64,000 nt of DNA from UBA3775 sp964572955 (GCA_964572955.1 CAZNGY010000002.1:43244-107243), one strand, 5' to 3'; positions 8,751-17,841 are shown, counted from the stretch's first letter. The notes: generated by a model not told the origin, from the letters alone. Numbers and translations: made by a program.

Positions 8751-9623
8751 CTATTTAAAGATTTCGAGAAGAATTATATTAACTCCTCCAAATAATATCG
8801 TAACAGTCCAGGATGCGATAAGCATCTGTTTCCATTTAAGCCTTGCGCTGGTATTGTCGATGAGTACTTCAAGAAATACCGTTGCCGCACAGCAAAGTAT
8901 CGCTGCCGGAATACTTAGCGGATTTGAATTAACAAAGAAAAGACCGACTACTGCAAGCAGAAACACTTCCTCATACCATTCTGCAAGTTCGACCATTCCG
9001 AGGTTAGGACCTGACATCTCTGTAGTAATTCCTTTAACTATTTCCTGATGTGCATGATGTGAAGTGCTTATATCAAAAGGTGACTTTCTGAGTTTTATCG
9101 TAAGTATAAACATAAACCCGATAAAACATCCCGGCAGCTTAACTATTGCCGAAACATCTGAATTTACTATTGATGCGACATCAAAACTTCCCGTTGCAAG
9201 ATAAAATCCCACTGCTGTCAGGAGAACCATTGGTTCATATGACATCATCTGAATCATTTCACGGTTTGCACCCATGGTACTGTATGGTGAGTGTGTACAG
9301 CTTCCTGCCGCCACAAAAAACATTGCTGCCGTTGTAAGGGTAAAGAATACGAGAAGAAGATCCCATCCTGCAAAGAAAAGAGCTCCCGTAAATATTACAA
9401 AGAAAAGATAACTTCCGATAATGAAACTCTGTTCTTTGTTTACAACAACCGCTTCTTTTGAAAAAAGTTTTCTGACATCATAAAAGGACTGAAAAACTGA
9501 TGGTCCCTTTCTCCCCTGCATACGGGCCGACAGCTTTCTTTCAATGCCTGCCAGAAGACCGCCTGCAAGCGGAGCCAGAAGTATGTATGCAACTGCAAAA
9601 ATTATTCTGTAAATCATCTGCAT
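8751..9623 (-). CDS. echB: Ech hydrogenase membrane subunit EchB-like (NuoH homologue)
   Basis: 290 residues, strongly hydrophobic with about eight membrane helices. Family blocks are GIERKLSARMQGRKGPS near residue 30 (the ERK..R.Q.R.GP signature of NuoH/HycD) and the cytosolic loop with the SPFD/H-rich stretch near 180-190 (KSPFDISTSHHAHQEIVKG). NuoH-type subunits connect the hydrophilic arm to the ion-translocating membrane part. It is 7 bases downstream of echA in the same orientation. Confidence 0.92.
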   Translation of the reverse strand: MQMIYRIIFAVAYILLAPLAGGLLAGIERKLSARMQGRKGPSVFQSFYDVRKLFSKEAVVVNKEQSFIIGSYLFFVIFTGALFFAGWDLLLVFFTLTTAAMFFVAAGSCTHSPYSTMGANREMIQMMSYEPMVLLTAVGFYLATGSFDVASIVNSDVSAIVKLPGCFIGFMFILTIKLRKSPFDISTSHHAHQEIVKGITTEMSGPNLGMVELAEWYEEVFLLAVVGLFFVNSNPLSIPAAILCCAATVFLEVLIDNTSARLKWKQMLIASWTVTILFGGVNIILLEIFK

Positions 9624-9630
9624 TTCCTCC

Positions 9631-11544
9631 CTATAAAACTGCCGGCAATATTACCGCAGCAAGTGCGGCAATGACGATAATTGCTCCAATCATACATGCT
9701 GGTTTAAGAAGCTTTGCTTCTCCGAACATTTCTTCCATATACCAGTTTGAAATTTCCATATGTCTTTCGTCTCCGTAAGAACTGTGGAATGCGTGTCCGT
9801 TCTGTCTGTTTACGCCGGACACATATGATTTTACAACCTTTATCTTTTTATCTTTTGAAATAAAGTAAAGAACAACCGGAACCACAAATATGCAGAACAC
9901 GAGAATGACCATAAGTATAAGATTTCCTGCGGAAAGAAATTCCTGCGGATGACCGCTGACATTTTCCACAAAAGGGGTTACATAATATTCAGATACCAAT
10001 GAAAATGTAAGGCAGAGTGCAATAACTGCAAATGCATGTACAAACATCGAAAAATACTGGTCTTTTTCGGTAACATCCCTGCATGGTTCGCAATCAGCAT
10101 TTGCCGAAACCAGCTTGCATAACCACTTTGTCCAATATAGCAGTGTCGTGGAACTTCCAAAAGCTATTACAATTACAAGAAATACATTTGTAAGACCTGC
10201 ATCAACAAATGCTTTAAGTGCCGCCCACTTAAATACGAGCATTCCAAATGGTGCAAGATACATTCCGATAATTCCGAGTATCATTATAAAAGCAAGTTTT
10301 CTGAGACGTACAATCAGTCCTGACATACTTTCAATATCTCTGCTGTGTGACGAGTTTTCAATCGCACCTATGCACTGGAAAAGCATGGATTTTGTAACTG
10401 CATGAAATATCATAAGGAAAATCCCTGCCCAAACGGCTCCCGGTGTTCCTACTCCCGCACATGTTACTATAAGACCAAGATTTGATACTGTTGAGTATGC
10501 AAGAACTTTCTTTCCATCACTCTGGGAAATTGCAAGCATTGATGCCATAAGAAAAGTAAATGCTCCGATAACGGAAATCATAAGACCTGAAACATGACCC
10601 TCAAATGCAGGTGACAGTCTTAAAAGTAGATAACATCCTGCCTTAACCATTGTTGCACTGTGAAGAAGTGCAGAACTTGGCGTAGGAGCGACCATAGCTC
10701 CGAGAAGCCATGTGGTAAATGGAAACTGTGCAGATTTTGCAAGTGCTGCAAACGCAAGACACATAACCGGTATCACAGCCATTTTTTCAGTTGATAACGC
10801 AACGTCCGAAAGACTGAGTGTTTCAAGTTTCAATGATGAAACAAGTATTGCAATCGAAAATCCAAATCCTCCGAGAAGATTCATCCACAGTGCTCTGAAA
10901 GAATTGTTTACTGCCTCTTCCGTTTTGGTATATCCAATAAGAAGGAAAGAACATATTGAAGTAATTTCCCAGAAAAAGAACATCCAGACAAGGTTGTCGG
11001 AAAGAACAAGTCCGAACATCGCTCCGAGAAACACAAAAAGCAGTGCCGTAAAATATTCGGTTCTATTCACCACTTCCTTGTGATGAACATGATATCCTTT
11101 CATGTAACCAACTGCATATATTACGATAAGTCCGCCGACTACACCGATAATCATGCACATAAGAACCGAAAGTCTGTCAATTTGTACATGTGCCACAGCT
11201 TCATGCTCCGGACCTGCAAGTTCAATCCACATGGTAATGCCTGTAGGTATAATTGAAAGCAGCATTATCCAGTACTTTTTGTATTTTATGGTTAATATGA
11301 TAACCAAGAGCATCAATATGATTTCACCCGCAAGCATAACCATATCTGCCGCATGAGTATCAACATATTTATAAACCGCTGCCTCACCGCATGTAAAATA
11401 ACTGATTACGAAAAAAGCCAGCATACATTCAATGACTGCTACAAATGCGTAACATGCATACTGTCCGGCTCTGTTGTTTTTCAGCAGGTATACTGCTATC
11501 GCCGCAAAAAACGGGAAGCAGATAAGAAAAGGAATTATGTTCAT
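9631..11544 (-). CDS. echA: Ech hydrogenase ion-translocating subunit EchA-like (NuoL/MrpA-type antiporter homologue)
   Basis: 637 residues with about sixteen membrane helices. The proton-antiporter core is seen from about residue 130 to 420, with typical blocks SIFSFLLIGY-like (ITSICSFLLIGYTK), KSAQFPFTTWLLGAM and PTPSSALLHSATMVKAG, which are the conserved lysine and histidine helices of NuoL. This is the pump module of the hydrogenase. It is the first ech gene, 26 bases after the AEC permease and behind a GGAGG. Confidence 0.92.
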   Translation of the reverse strand: MNIIPFLICFPFFAAIAVYLLKNNRAGQYACYAFVAVIECMLAFFVISYFTCGEAAVYKYVDTHAADMVMLAGEIILMLLVIILTIKYKKYWIMLLSIIPTGITMWIELAGPEHEAVAHVQIDRLSVLMCMIIGVVGGLIVIYAVGYMKGYHVHHKEVVNRTEYFTALLFVFLGAMFGLVLSDNLVWMFFFWEITSICSFLLIGYTKTEEAVNNSFRALWMNLLGGFGFSIAILVSSLKLETLSLSDVALSTEKMAVIPVMCLAFAALAKSAQFPFTTWLLGAMVAPTPSSALLHSATMVKAGCYLLLRLSPAFEGHVSGLMISVIGAFTFLMASMLAISQSDGKKVLAYSTVSNLGLIVTCAGVGTPGAVWAGIFLMIFHAVTKSMLFQCIGAIENSSHSRDIESMSGLIVRLRKLAFIMILGIIGMYLAPFGMLVFKWAALKAFVDAGLTNVFLVIVIAFGSSTTLLYWTKWLCKLVSANADCEPCRDVTEKDQYFSMFVHAFAVIALCLTFSLVSEYYVTPFVENVSGHPQEFLSAGNLILMVILVFCIFVVPVVLYFISKDKKIKVVKSYVSGVNRQNGHAFHSSYGDERHMEISNWYMEEMFGEAKLLKPACMIGAIIVIAALAAVILPAVL

Positions 11545-11570
11545 TTGAATCCTCCGTTTTCATCTGTATT

Positions 11571-12524
11571 CTAGAGCAGGCCATTAGACCTTAATATATA
11601 AACCCATACCGTAAGAGTGATGGAAGACAACAGGGTGGTCGTCATAACGATTGCTGATGTTAAAACATGATCATTGTCCATATTCTTTGCCATTATGTAA
11701 CACGCAACCGTTGTAGGTGAACCTGACATTGTAAGAACTGCAATAAGCTGCGGTCCGTTAAATCCCATGACAATCGCTGCAGGAACAAAAATACATGGAA
11801 GTATTATCAGCTTTATCAAAGTTGCCGCAAGTGCAGGCTTTAATTTTATCAGTGCCTTTTTCCAATCAAAAGTTGCACCGATCACAAGAAGTGCCATTGG
11901 CGTTCCCGTAGTTCCCAGACTTTTTATCACCTTAAGTGGAATAACGGGTATTTTTATCTTCAAAAGGGCGATTATCATTCCGATTACAATTGACAGAATA
12001 AGCGGATTTGTAATTATACCCTTTAAAACATTTATTATTTTCTTTCTCACCGGTTCGGTCGTGTCACGGTTTTTTGCACCGAGAGTCAGAAACAAAACAG
12101 AAAATATGTTATACAGCGGAACACTTGCCATTATCATGATTGCAGTCATTCCGGAATCTCCAAATATGTTTTCCGCAAAAGCCACTCCCAGAACTGCCGC
12201 CGAACCTCTTGCCGATGACATTGCAAAAGCACCTAACATATCCCTGTTTTTCATGAAAATCAGACATAATACCCAGATTCCCATAAACATGACAATGGTG
12301 CCAAACATACAGAAGAGAAAAAAACGGATTGAAAATGACGAATCAATATCAGTTTCCGCAACATCCAGCATCAGCATACATGGCAGTCCGACCTTAAAAA
12401 CAAACTTGTCCGCTACCCCTGTGAATTCTTCAGTGAACATACCTATCCTCATAAACAGGTATCCTGCCACTATAACCAGGAATACCGGAAGTGTTGCTTC
12501 CAGGCTGAATATAAAATTTTCCAT
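11571..12524 (-). CDS. AEC (auxin efflux carrier) family permease
   Basis: 317 residues with about ten membrane helices in two halves. The family pattern is seen in PVFLVIVAGYLFMRIGMF near the start, and in the glycine/proline-broken helices SSARGSAAVLGVAF and GSPTTVACYIMAKNM in the middle and near the end. AEC permeases in anaerobic Firmicutes mostly carry malate or other small organic acids; the substrate cannot be read from sequence. It precedes echA by only 26 bases and may be cotranscribed with the hydrogenase, which is an odd pairing. Confidence 0.82.
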   Translation of the reverse strand: MENFIFSLEATLPVFLVIVAGYLFMRIGMFTEEFTGVADKFVFKVGLPCMLMLDVAETDIDSSFSIRFFLFCMFGTIVMFMGIWVLCLIFMKNRDMLGAFAMSSARGSAAVLGVAFAENIFGDSGMTAIMIMASVPLYNIFSVLFLTLGAKNRDTTEPVRKKIINVLKGIITNPLILSIVIGMIIALLKIKIPVIPLKVIKSLGTTGTPMALLVIGATFDWKKALIKLKPALAATLIKLIILPCIFVPAAIVMGFNGPQLIAVLTMSGSPTTVACYIMAKNMDNDHVLTSAIVMTTTLLSSITLTVWVYILRSNGLL

Positions 12525-12548
12525 ATAAAAATCTATCCTTGAAAAAAT

Positions 12549-12648
12549 ATTTGAATTTATGATACATTCATGCTATCCTACTGATTATAATACACAAACG
12601 AAAAAAAATCATTAATAAAATATTATCAGTAGAAAGTTTAATTCAAAT
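12549..12648. promoter_or_regulatory. divergent regulatory region with two nested inverted repeats
   Basis: The gap between the AEC/ech string and the DtxR-type regulator holds two nested inverted repeats: ATTTGAATT (12549-12557) with AATTCAAAT (12640-12648), and CTACTGAT (12578-12585) with ATCAGTAG (12625-12632). A TATAAT at 12585-12590 lies within the region. The arms are too far apart for one dimer site and may be paired operators. Function is inferred. Confidence 0.4.
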
Positions 12649-12671
12649 TTACTGCTGTAACGGAGGTCAAA

Positions 12672-13043
12672 ATGAACATACGCAGCTCCGCAGAGGACTA
12701 TCTTGAAACAATTCTGATGATACAGAAAAGAAAAAACCGTGTACGCTCAATTGACATTGCAACGGAACTTGATTTTGCAAAACCAAGTGTCAGCGTCGCA
12801 ATGAAGAACCTTGAGCAGGGCGGATACATTACAAGGGATATTGACGGTTACATCAGCCTTACTGATTCCGGATATGAAATTGCAAACAAAATCTACGAAC
12901 GACACCTTATAATTTCTGAATTTCTCAAATCACTCGGTGTTGATGAAAAAACCGCGCTTGAAGATGCATGCAAGATGGAGCACTGTTTCAGCGAACAGAG
13001 TTTTTCCGCTTTAAAAAAATTTATTCAAGACGAAAACCGTTAG
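12672..13043 (+). CDS. DtxR/MntR-type metal-dependent transcriptional regulator (short form)
   Basis: 123 residues: a winged helix (about 1-70) and the helical dimerisation/metal region (about 71-120), with no SH3-like domain. Against Bacillus subtilis MntR the metal ligands line up with an offset of one: D9, E12, H78, E103 and H104 are kept, but the MntR E99 position is C100, as in DtxR/IdeR (ACKMEH). The site is thus a hybrid, and the preferred metal (Mn or Fe) is uncertain. The start follows GGAGG. It diverges from the AEC-ech string and its end overlaps the converging thioesterase gene by 23 bases. Confidence 0.86.
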   Translation: MNIRSSAEDYLETILMIQKRKNRVRSIDIATELDFAKPSVSVAMKNLEQGGYITRDIDGYISLTDSGYEIANKIYERHLIISEFLKSLGVDEKTALEDACKMEHCFSEQSFSALKKFIQDENR

Positions 13044-13422
13044 CCGTCAGATAAGCTATCTGTTTTCCCTTACTGTCGAGAACCTCAACCTCATAGAGGC
13101 TTGTTCTTCTGCCGTTTTTTATACATCTTGCTTCGGCAGTTATATAGTCATCCTGTGTATTTCCGACAAAGTTTACATTAAGTCCGGATGCCACTGATTT
13201 TTCTCCATTCTGATTTGAAGCAACTGCAAAAGCAAAATCTGCTGCGGTAAATATTGCACCGCCCATAATCCCACCCCAGGCATTTCGATGTTCCGGGGTG
13301 ATTTTGAGTCCGACCTTACCATAATGCTCATCTGCATCCAAAATTTCACAACCTATGCCGACTGCAAACCTGTCTCCCTTAAAAAACTCTTTCAAACGAT
13401 TTATTTCTTCCGCACTCAGCAT
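13021..13422 (-). CDS. PaaI-like hotdog thioesterase
   Basis: 133 residues with the single hotdog fold. The family signature is HRNAWGGIMGGAIFTAADFAFAVASN (around residues 47-72), containing the helix that carries the G-G and catalytic acid positions, followed by strands ASGLNVNFVGNT and ITAEARCIKNGRRTSLYEVEV. PaaI-type enzymes hydrolyse aryl- or acyl-CoA esters; the exact substrate is unknown. A GGAGG lies upstream of the ATG. The gene converges on and overlaps the DtxR-type gene. Confidence 0.85.
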   Translation of the reverse strand: MLSAEEINRLKEFFKGDRFAVGIGCEILDADEHYGKVGLKITPEHRNAWGGIMGGAIFTAADFAFAVASNQNGEKSVASGLNVNFVGNTQDDYITAEARCIKNGRRTSLYEVEVLDSKGKQIAYLTANGFRLE

Positions 13423-13459
13423 AAATTCCTCCTTATAAATCCAAAACCATTTTTAGTAT

Positions 13460-14317
13460 CTATGATTCAATCCTATTGTTGACAACCCACTTGTAAACCG
13501 CCACTCCGATAATTATCACATATCCGATATAACTGTAAACATCTGCAAGCTGTTCAAGGAAAACAAAACCCAGTACTGCAGCAAAAATAACCTGCGAATA
13601 ATCAAATACTGATATTTCCTTTGCAGGTGCCTTTTGGTAAGCCGCCGTTATGCTGTACTGACCGCCCGTAGCGGAAGCTCCGGCAAGCATGAGCATTACA
13701 AACTGGTAAAAATTTATAGGTTCATATCCGACTATTATAAACGGAACCGTAACCAGCGTGGAAAAACACGAGAAAAAGAAAACTATCATGCTTCCTTTTT
13801 CTCCTCTTGCACCGAGTTTTCTTACAAACGTATATGCAAGCCCCGCCATCATTCCACCTATAAATCCGACAAAAGCCGGAAAACAGGCAATATCAAACGA
13901 TGGTTTCACCACAAATAATGCGCCGATAAAAGCGACCGATATTATTATCCAGTCTCGTACCTTAGGCTTTTCTTTTAAAATCCATATTGAAAAAACCATG
14001 GAAAAGAAAGGCGAAAGTTTATTCAGCATCGATGCATCCGAAATATTAAGCATATCTATTGCATAAAAATTGCAGAAAATGCCTATTGTTCCACCGATTG
14101 CACGAAATAACAGATACTTAAGATTGCCTTCGCCGATTTTAAAATCACCGTCCCCGAACTTTATGGCACAGAACGAAACCGCAATCGCTACCAAATTTCT
14201 GAAAAAAGATTTTTCATAAAAAGGCAAATCTCCTGCAAGCCTCACAAACAAATTCATCAGTGCAAAGAAAAATGCCGCTGAAATTATACAAAGAATACCT
14301 TGTTTTTTATTGTTCAT
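13460..14317 (-). CDS. DMT superfamily (EamA) permease
   Basis: 285 residues with ten predicted membrane helices in two EamA repeats. The first repeat contains the typical FFALMNLFVRLAGDLPFYEKSFFRN, and the second contains YSQVIFAAVLGFVFLEQL. DMT permeases export or import small metabolites, often amino acids; the substrate is not readable here. Its start overlaps the end of the upstream methionine gene by 11 bases, so it is the last gene of the proB-proC-methyltransferase string. A weak GGTAGAGCAGG region replaces a clean ribosome binding site, as expected for coupled translation. Confidence 0.85.
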   Translation of the reverse strand: MNNKKQGILCIISAAFFFALMNLFVRLAGDLPFYEKSFFRNLVAIAVSFCAIKFGDGDFKIGEGNLKYLLFRAIGGTIGIFCNFYAIDMLNISDASMLNKLSPFFSMVFSIWILKEKPKVRDWIIISVAFIGALFVVKPSFDIACFPAFVGFIGGMMAGLAYTFVRKLGARGEKGSMIVFFFSCFSTLVTVPFIIVGYEPINFYQFVMLMLAGASATGGQYSITAAYQKAPAKEISVFDYSQVIFAAVLGFVFLEQLADVYSYIGYVIIIGVAVYKWVVNNRIES

Positions 14318-16085
14318 CCTGCTCTACCTGATTTCTGATTTTTTCCAAAAGATATACTCTGTTGAAAGGGAATGAATAATAGTAACCATCTGCAAACTCT
14401 TCAGTCATCTTCATAGCTTTTACAGCAATTTCAACACCAATTTTCTCTCCATCTTCTTTGGAGCAGTTTTCCGGAAAACGATCTATTATTTCATCTGAAA
14501 TATCAACGCCCGAAATCTCATTCTTCATAAACAGGGCATTTCTTCTGCTTATAAGCGGCATAATACCACAAAGAATCCTTGCTCCCGTTTCTTCTTTTAT
14601 GTATCTTATTCTTTCCGCATCTTCTTTAGAAAATACAGGCTGTGTCATGAAAAATTCTGCACCTTTTTCAAGTTTTTTTCTTACTCTGCCTGTTTCCACT
14701 TCCAGATTCTTTCTGTTCTGATTAATTGCTCCGCCATAAGTAAGCGGATTTTCATTGAGTAATTCCTCGTTTATATCGCCGGCAATCGACATAAGTCCTA
14801 CCGAATCAAAATTGAACACACCTTTAACCCTGCCCCTTTCCGTAACCGGAACCGGATCTCCCGTGACAATCAGAAAGTTATAAATGTCATTTATGTATGC
14901 TCCCATAAACATTGCCCTCATGGCAATAGAGTTCTTATCCCTGCATGCAATGTGAGGCATTACGCACATTCCCGTTCTGTCTGCGATTTTTTTCGCCATA
15001 AGAACCGCATCCACCCTGGTTCTTCCCGATGGTGAATCCGGAAAAGTAAGACAGTCAACTCCGAGTTTTTTTAACGACATTGCAGAACTGATGATTGCTT
15101 CGTCATCTGCATTTACCGGCGGAACAAGCTCAACTGCAATGAGCTTTTCCCCGTTTTTCCTGCCATTGAAAAATGCATGACTGCTTCTTACCGTACGTTT
15201 TTTTTCCAACTCACTGCTCTTTTTTTCAACACAGACGGCTTTCCCCGGATTCATGCCGTACAGACACCTTATGTGATTTGGTGTCGTTCCGCAGCATCCT
15301 CCTATTATATTTATTCCAAATCCGACAAGTTCAGATGCTTTTTCCGCAAAATATTCCGCATTATCCTCATAAAAAACCCTGTTTCTTACAAGTTTAGGAT
15401 AACCTGCATTCGGAAACGCCAATATCACTTTATCCTCAGGAAGTTTAATCTTTTCAAGCATTGACAGCATATGTGCAGGACCTATATTACAGTTAAGCCC
15501 CACCCCATCCGCTTCCTTTACCTGCTGTGTTTCTCTTAAAAGAGCTGCCAGACTTCTTCCCGATGACGAAATTCCGTACTGATTAACCGAAAAACTCACT
15601 GCTATAAAAACGTCTTTATGTTTCTCTTTGATAAGTTTTACGGCCTGTCTTATTTCATCAAAATCCGGAAATGTTTCAAAAAGAATCATTTCCGCACCGG
15701 AAGTAATAAGCGTTTCCGCAAACTCCACATATTCAACCGTATTGTCTATACCTCTTTCAAACGGTGCAGGGCCTATATCTCCTGCAATAATAACATTTTT
15801 ACCGCTTTCCTCAACGGCCTTTGCTGCAAGTAAAACACCTTTGCGTCTGACCTCTTCAACGGACAGATTGCTATCAAGATTTTCTCTGTATGCAGCAAAA
15901 GTATTCGTTCTGATTAGTACTGCTCCTGCGTCAATGTAGGATTTATGTATATTTTTTACCCTGTCAGGGTATGCCTCATTTGCATTTTCAGGCAATTCAT
16001 CCGTATGATATTCAGATGCATATAAAGTCCCGAATGCTCCATCCGCAACAACATGACTTTTTCCCAAACTGTCAATTTTAACCAT
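14307..16085 (-). CDS. bifunctional homocysteine S-methyltransferase / methylenetetrahydrofolate reductase
   Basis: 592 residues, two domains. The N-terminal half (about 1-290) is a homocysteine S-methyltransferase barrel with the zinc-binding cysteines in NCNIGP and GGCCGTTP. The C-terminal half (about 300-592) is a MetF-type flavoprotein (AVELVPPVNADDEA, FMTQPVFSKEDAERI, GIMPLISRRNALFM). Fused enzymes of this kind (YitJ-like) make 5-methyl-THF and transfer methyl groups towards methionine. Its ATG overlaps the proC stop by one base. Why it travels with proline genes is not evident; both pathways consume NAD(P)H and make amino acids. Confidence 0.92.
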   Translation of the reverse strand: MVKIDSLGKSHVVADGAFGTLYASEYHTDELPENANEAYPDRVKNIHKSYIDAGAVLIRTNTFAAYRENLDSNLSVEEVRRKGVLLAAKAVEESGKNVIIAGDIGPAPFERGIDNTVEYVEFAETLITSGAEMILFETFPDFDEIRQAVKLIKEKHKDVFIAVSFSVNQYGISSSGRSLAALLRETQQVKEADGVGLNCNIGPAHMLSMLEKIKLPEDKVILAFPNAGYPKLVRNRVFYEDNAEYFAEKASELVGFGINIIGGCCGTTPNHIRCLYGMNPGKAVCVEKKSSELEKKRTVRSSHAFFNGRKNGEKLIAVELVPPVNADDEAIISSAMSLKKLGVDCLTFPDSPSGRTRVDAVLMAKKIADRTGMCVMPHIACRDKNSIAMRAMFMGAYINDIYNFLIVTGDPVPVTERGRVKGVFNFDSVGLMSIAGDINEELLNENPLTYGGAINQNRKNLEVETGRVRKKLEKGAEFFMTQPVFSKEDAERIRYIKEETGARILCGIMPLISRRNALFMKNEISGVDISDEIIDRFPENCSKEDGEKIGVEIAVKAMKMTEEFADGYYYSFPFNRVYLLEKIRNQVEQDEQ

Positions 16086-16882
16086 CAGCCTAATTCCTTT
16101 GTACGTTTATAAGCGTCATTTACCGCATCCATAAGAGCACTTCTGAATCCGTCCTTTTCAAGTGCATGAACACCTGCAATCGTAGAACCTCCCGGAGAAC
16201 AGACTTCATCTTTGAGCTGTCCCGGATGCTTTCCTGTTTCAAGCACCATTTTTGCAGAACCAAGAAGGGTCTTTGCCGCATAAGCAAGTGCTTTCTGTCT
16301 TGGAATCCCACATTCCACCGCCCCGTCTGCCAATGCCTCTATGCACATATAGACATACGCCGGTCCACAGCCACTTACCGCCGTTGCGGCATCCATAAGC
16401 TTCTCCGAAAGTTCATCAACCATTCCTGCACCCGAAAGAGCATCAGATACCTCCCTTTTTTCTGCTTCAGAAACATCATCAGTGGCACACATAAGAATCA
16501 CTCCTTCACCTACTGCTGCAGGTGTATTCGGCATGATTCTTATCACCGGATAATCTGCTCCGGCAAAATTTCTTATCTTTTCAAGTTTAATTCCTGCTGC
16601 CATGGTTATCAAAATAAAACGTTCTTTTCTTTCAGCAAGAATTCCCGAAATTCCGCAAAGACATTCTTCCATCATCTGGGGTTTAACACCAAGGAAGATG
16701 TATTTTGCATTTTCGGCAATTTCTTCATTCGTAGTTACTTTTGCCCCCGAGTTTCCCGCTGTCACAACGGCTTTTTCCACGGTACGATTGCTTAATCCCG
16801 TCTCTGACGCATATCCGGATTCGATAACCTTTCTTGCCAGGGTAGCTCCCATATTACCTGTTCCGATAAATCCAAATTTCAT
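16085..16882 (-). CDS. proC: pyrroline-5-carboxylate reductase
   Basis: 265 residues. It reduces pyrroline-5-carboxylate to proline with NAD(P)H. The N-terminal Rossmann motif GFIGTGNMG begins at residue 3, and the C-terminal family signature is KDEVCSPGGSTIAGVHALEK. The GPAYVYMCIEALADGAV block is also typical. The start is placed at the ATG complementary to 16880-16882 because the GGAGG lies just before it; the upstream in-frame TTG is part of the ribosome binding site. It follows proB by 27 bases. Confidence 0.95.
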   Translation of the reverse strand: MKFGFIGTGNMGATLARKVIESGYASETGLSNRTVEKAVVTAGNSGAKVTTNEEIAENAKYIFLGVKPQMMEECLCGISGILAERKERFILITMAAGIKLEKIRNFAGADYPVIRIMPNTPAAVGEGVILMCATDDVSEAEKREVSDALSGAGMVDELSEKLMDAATAVSGCGPAYVYMCIEALADGAVECGIPRQKALAYAAKTLLGSAKMVLETGKHPGQLKDEVCSPGGSTIAGVHALEKDGFRSALMDAVNDAYKRTKELG

Positions 16883-16909
16883 TTCTGCCTCCAAAACAAC
16901 CTAATACAA

Positions 16910-17686
16910 TTAATTATATCTCTTTCCGGCATAAAATCTTGTTCCCGCCGGCTTCCCGTCCATTATGTCATAAAGTACCTCCGGATTCTCTCCGTTTGCG
17001 ATTACCATATCGATTCCCAGTTTCATGACTCTTCCCGCCGCATTCAGCTTCGTCATCATTCCTCCTGTTCCCAGACTGCTTCCGGCACCTCCTGCCAATG
17101 CTTTTATTTCATCGCTCATTTCGTAAACATCATGAATAAGTTCCGCATCATCATACTTATGAGGATCTTTTGTATATAAACCGTCTATATCCGATAAAAG
17201 GATCAAAAGATCAGCCTCACAATTTGCCGCAACAATTGCCGCAAGGGTATCGTTATCTCCTATTCCCATTTCTGCAACAGATACTGTATCATTTTCATTT
17301 ATTATTGGGAGCACTCCCAGCTCCAGCAATCTGAATATTGTATTGTGAAAGTTCACTCTTCTGTCTTCATGTTCAACATCTTCTGCCGTGAGAAGTATCT
17401 GACCGACTGTATGCCTGTATTCGGAAAACAGTTTGTCATATGTATACATCAATTCACACTGACCGACTGCCGCAGCCGCCTGCTTTGTCGGTATATCCTT
17501 CGGTCTGTTTACAAGCATGAGTTTTCCTGCTCCCATTCCAATGGCTCCTGATGAAACCAAAACCACCTCATTATTTGCATTCTTTATGTCACTTAAAACC
17601 TTACAAAGCTTTTCTACACGCCTTATATTAATTCTTCCTGTTTCATGAGCCAGTGTTGACGTACCGACTTTTACAACTATACGCAT
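16910..17686 (-). CDS. proB: glutamate 5-kinase, short form without PUA domain
   Basis: 258 residues. It phosphorylates glutamate in the first step of proline synthesis. The amino acid kinase fold is evident: VVKVGTSTLAHETGRI at the start, VLVSSGAIGMGAGKL, INENDTVSVAEMGIGDNDTLAA and the GTGGMMTKLNAAG block. The C-terminal PUA domain found in the 370-residue enzymes is absent; short forms occur in other Firmicutes. proA, the middle enzyme of the pathway, is not in the window. First gene of the four-gene minus-strand string. Confidence 0.94.
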   Translation of the reverse strand: MRIVVKVGTSTLAHETGRINIRRVEKLCKVLSDIKNANNEVVLVSSGAIGMGAGKLMLVNRPKDIPTKQAAAAVGQCELMYTYDKLFSEYRHTVGQILLTAEDVEHEDRRVNFHNTIFRLLELGVLPIINENDTVSVAEMGIGDNDTLAAIVAANCEADLLILLSDIDGLYTKDPHKYDDAELIHDVYEMSDEIKALAGGAGSSLGTGGMMTKLNAAGRVMKLGIDMVIANGENPEVLYDIMDGKPAGTRFYAGKRYN

Positions 17687-17774
17687 ATTTATCTTCCTAC
17701 TCCTTCAAGTTTTTACGGTCGGATATCTGCTTCTTTAATTCAGGCCGCACCCATGCACAGTATAACACAGACAC

Positions 17775-17809
17775 AAAAAAAACGATACATAAATATGTAC
17801 CGTTTTTTT
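17775..17809 (-). terminator. intrinsic terminator after the ion transporter gene
   Basis: Arms AACGATACATA (17781-17791) and TATGTACCGTT (17794-17804) pair with one mismatch and are flanked by A and T runs. On the minus strand the hairpin is followed by eight T. It lies 33 bases beyond the transporter stop and separates it from proB. Confidence 0.85.
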
Positions 17810-17841
17810 GTTAATACCTTAAAAAGCATCCGATCAATTCA

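Noticed and set aside
11767..12528. 253-codon plus-strand ORF opposite the AEC permease
   Set aside because: It is exactly antisense to a well-recognised membrane protein; its length reflects codon bias of the real gene.
16166..16795. 209-codon plus-strand ORF opposite proC
   Set aside because: Antisense to proC, cysteine- and histidine-rich nonsense composition, no ribosome binding site.
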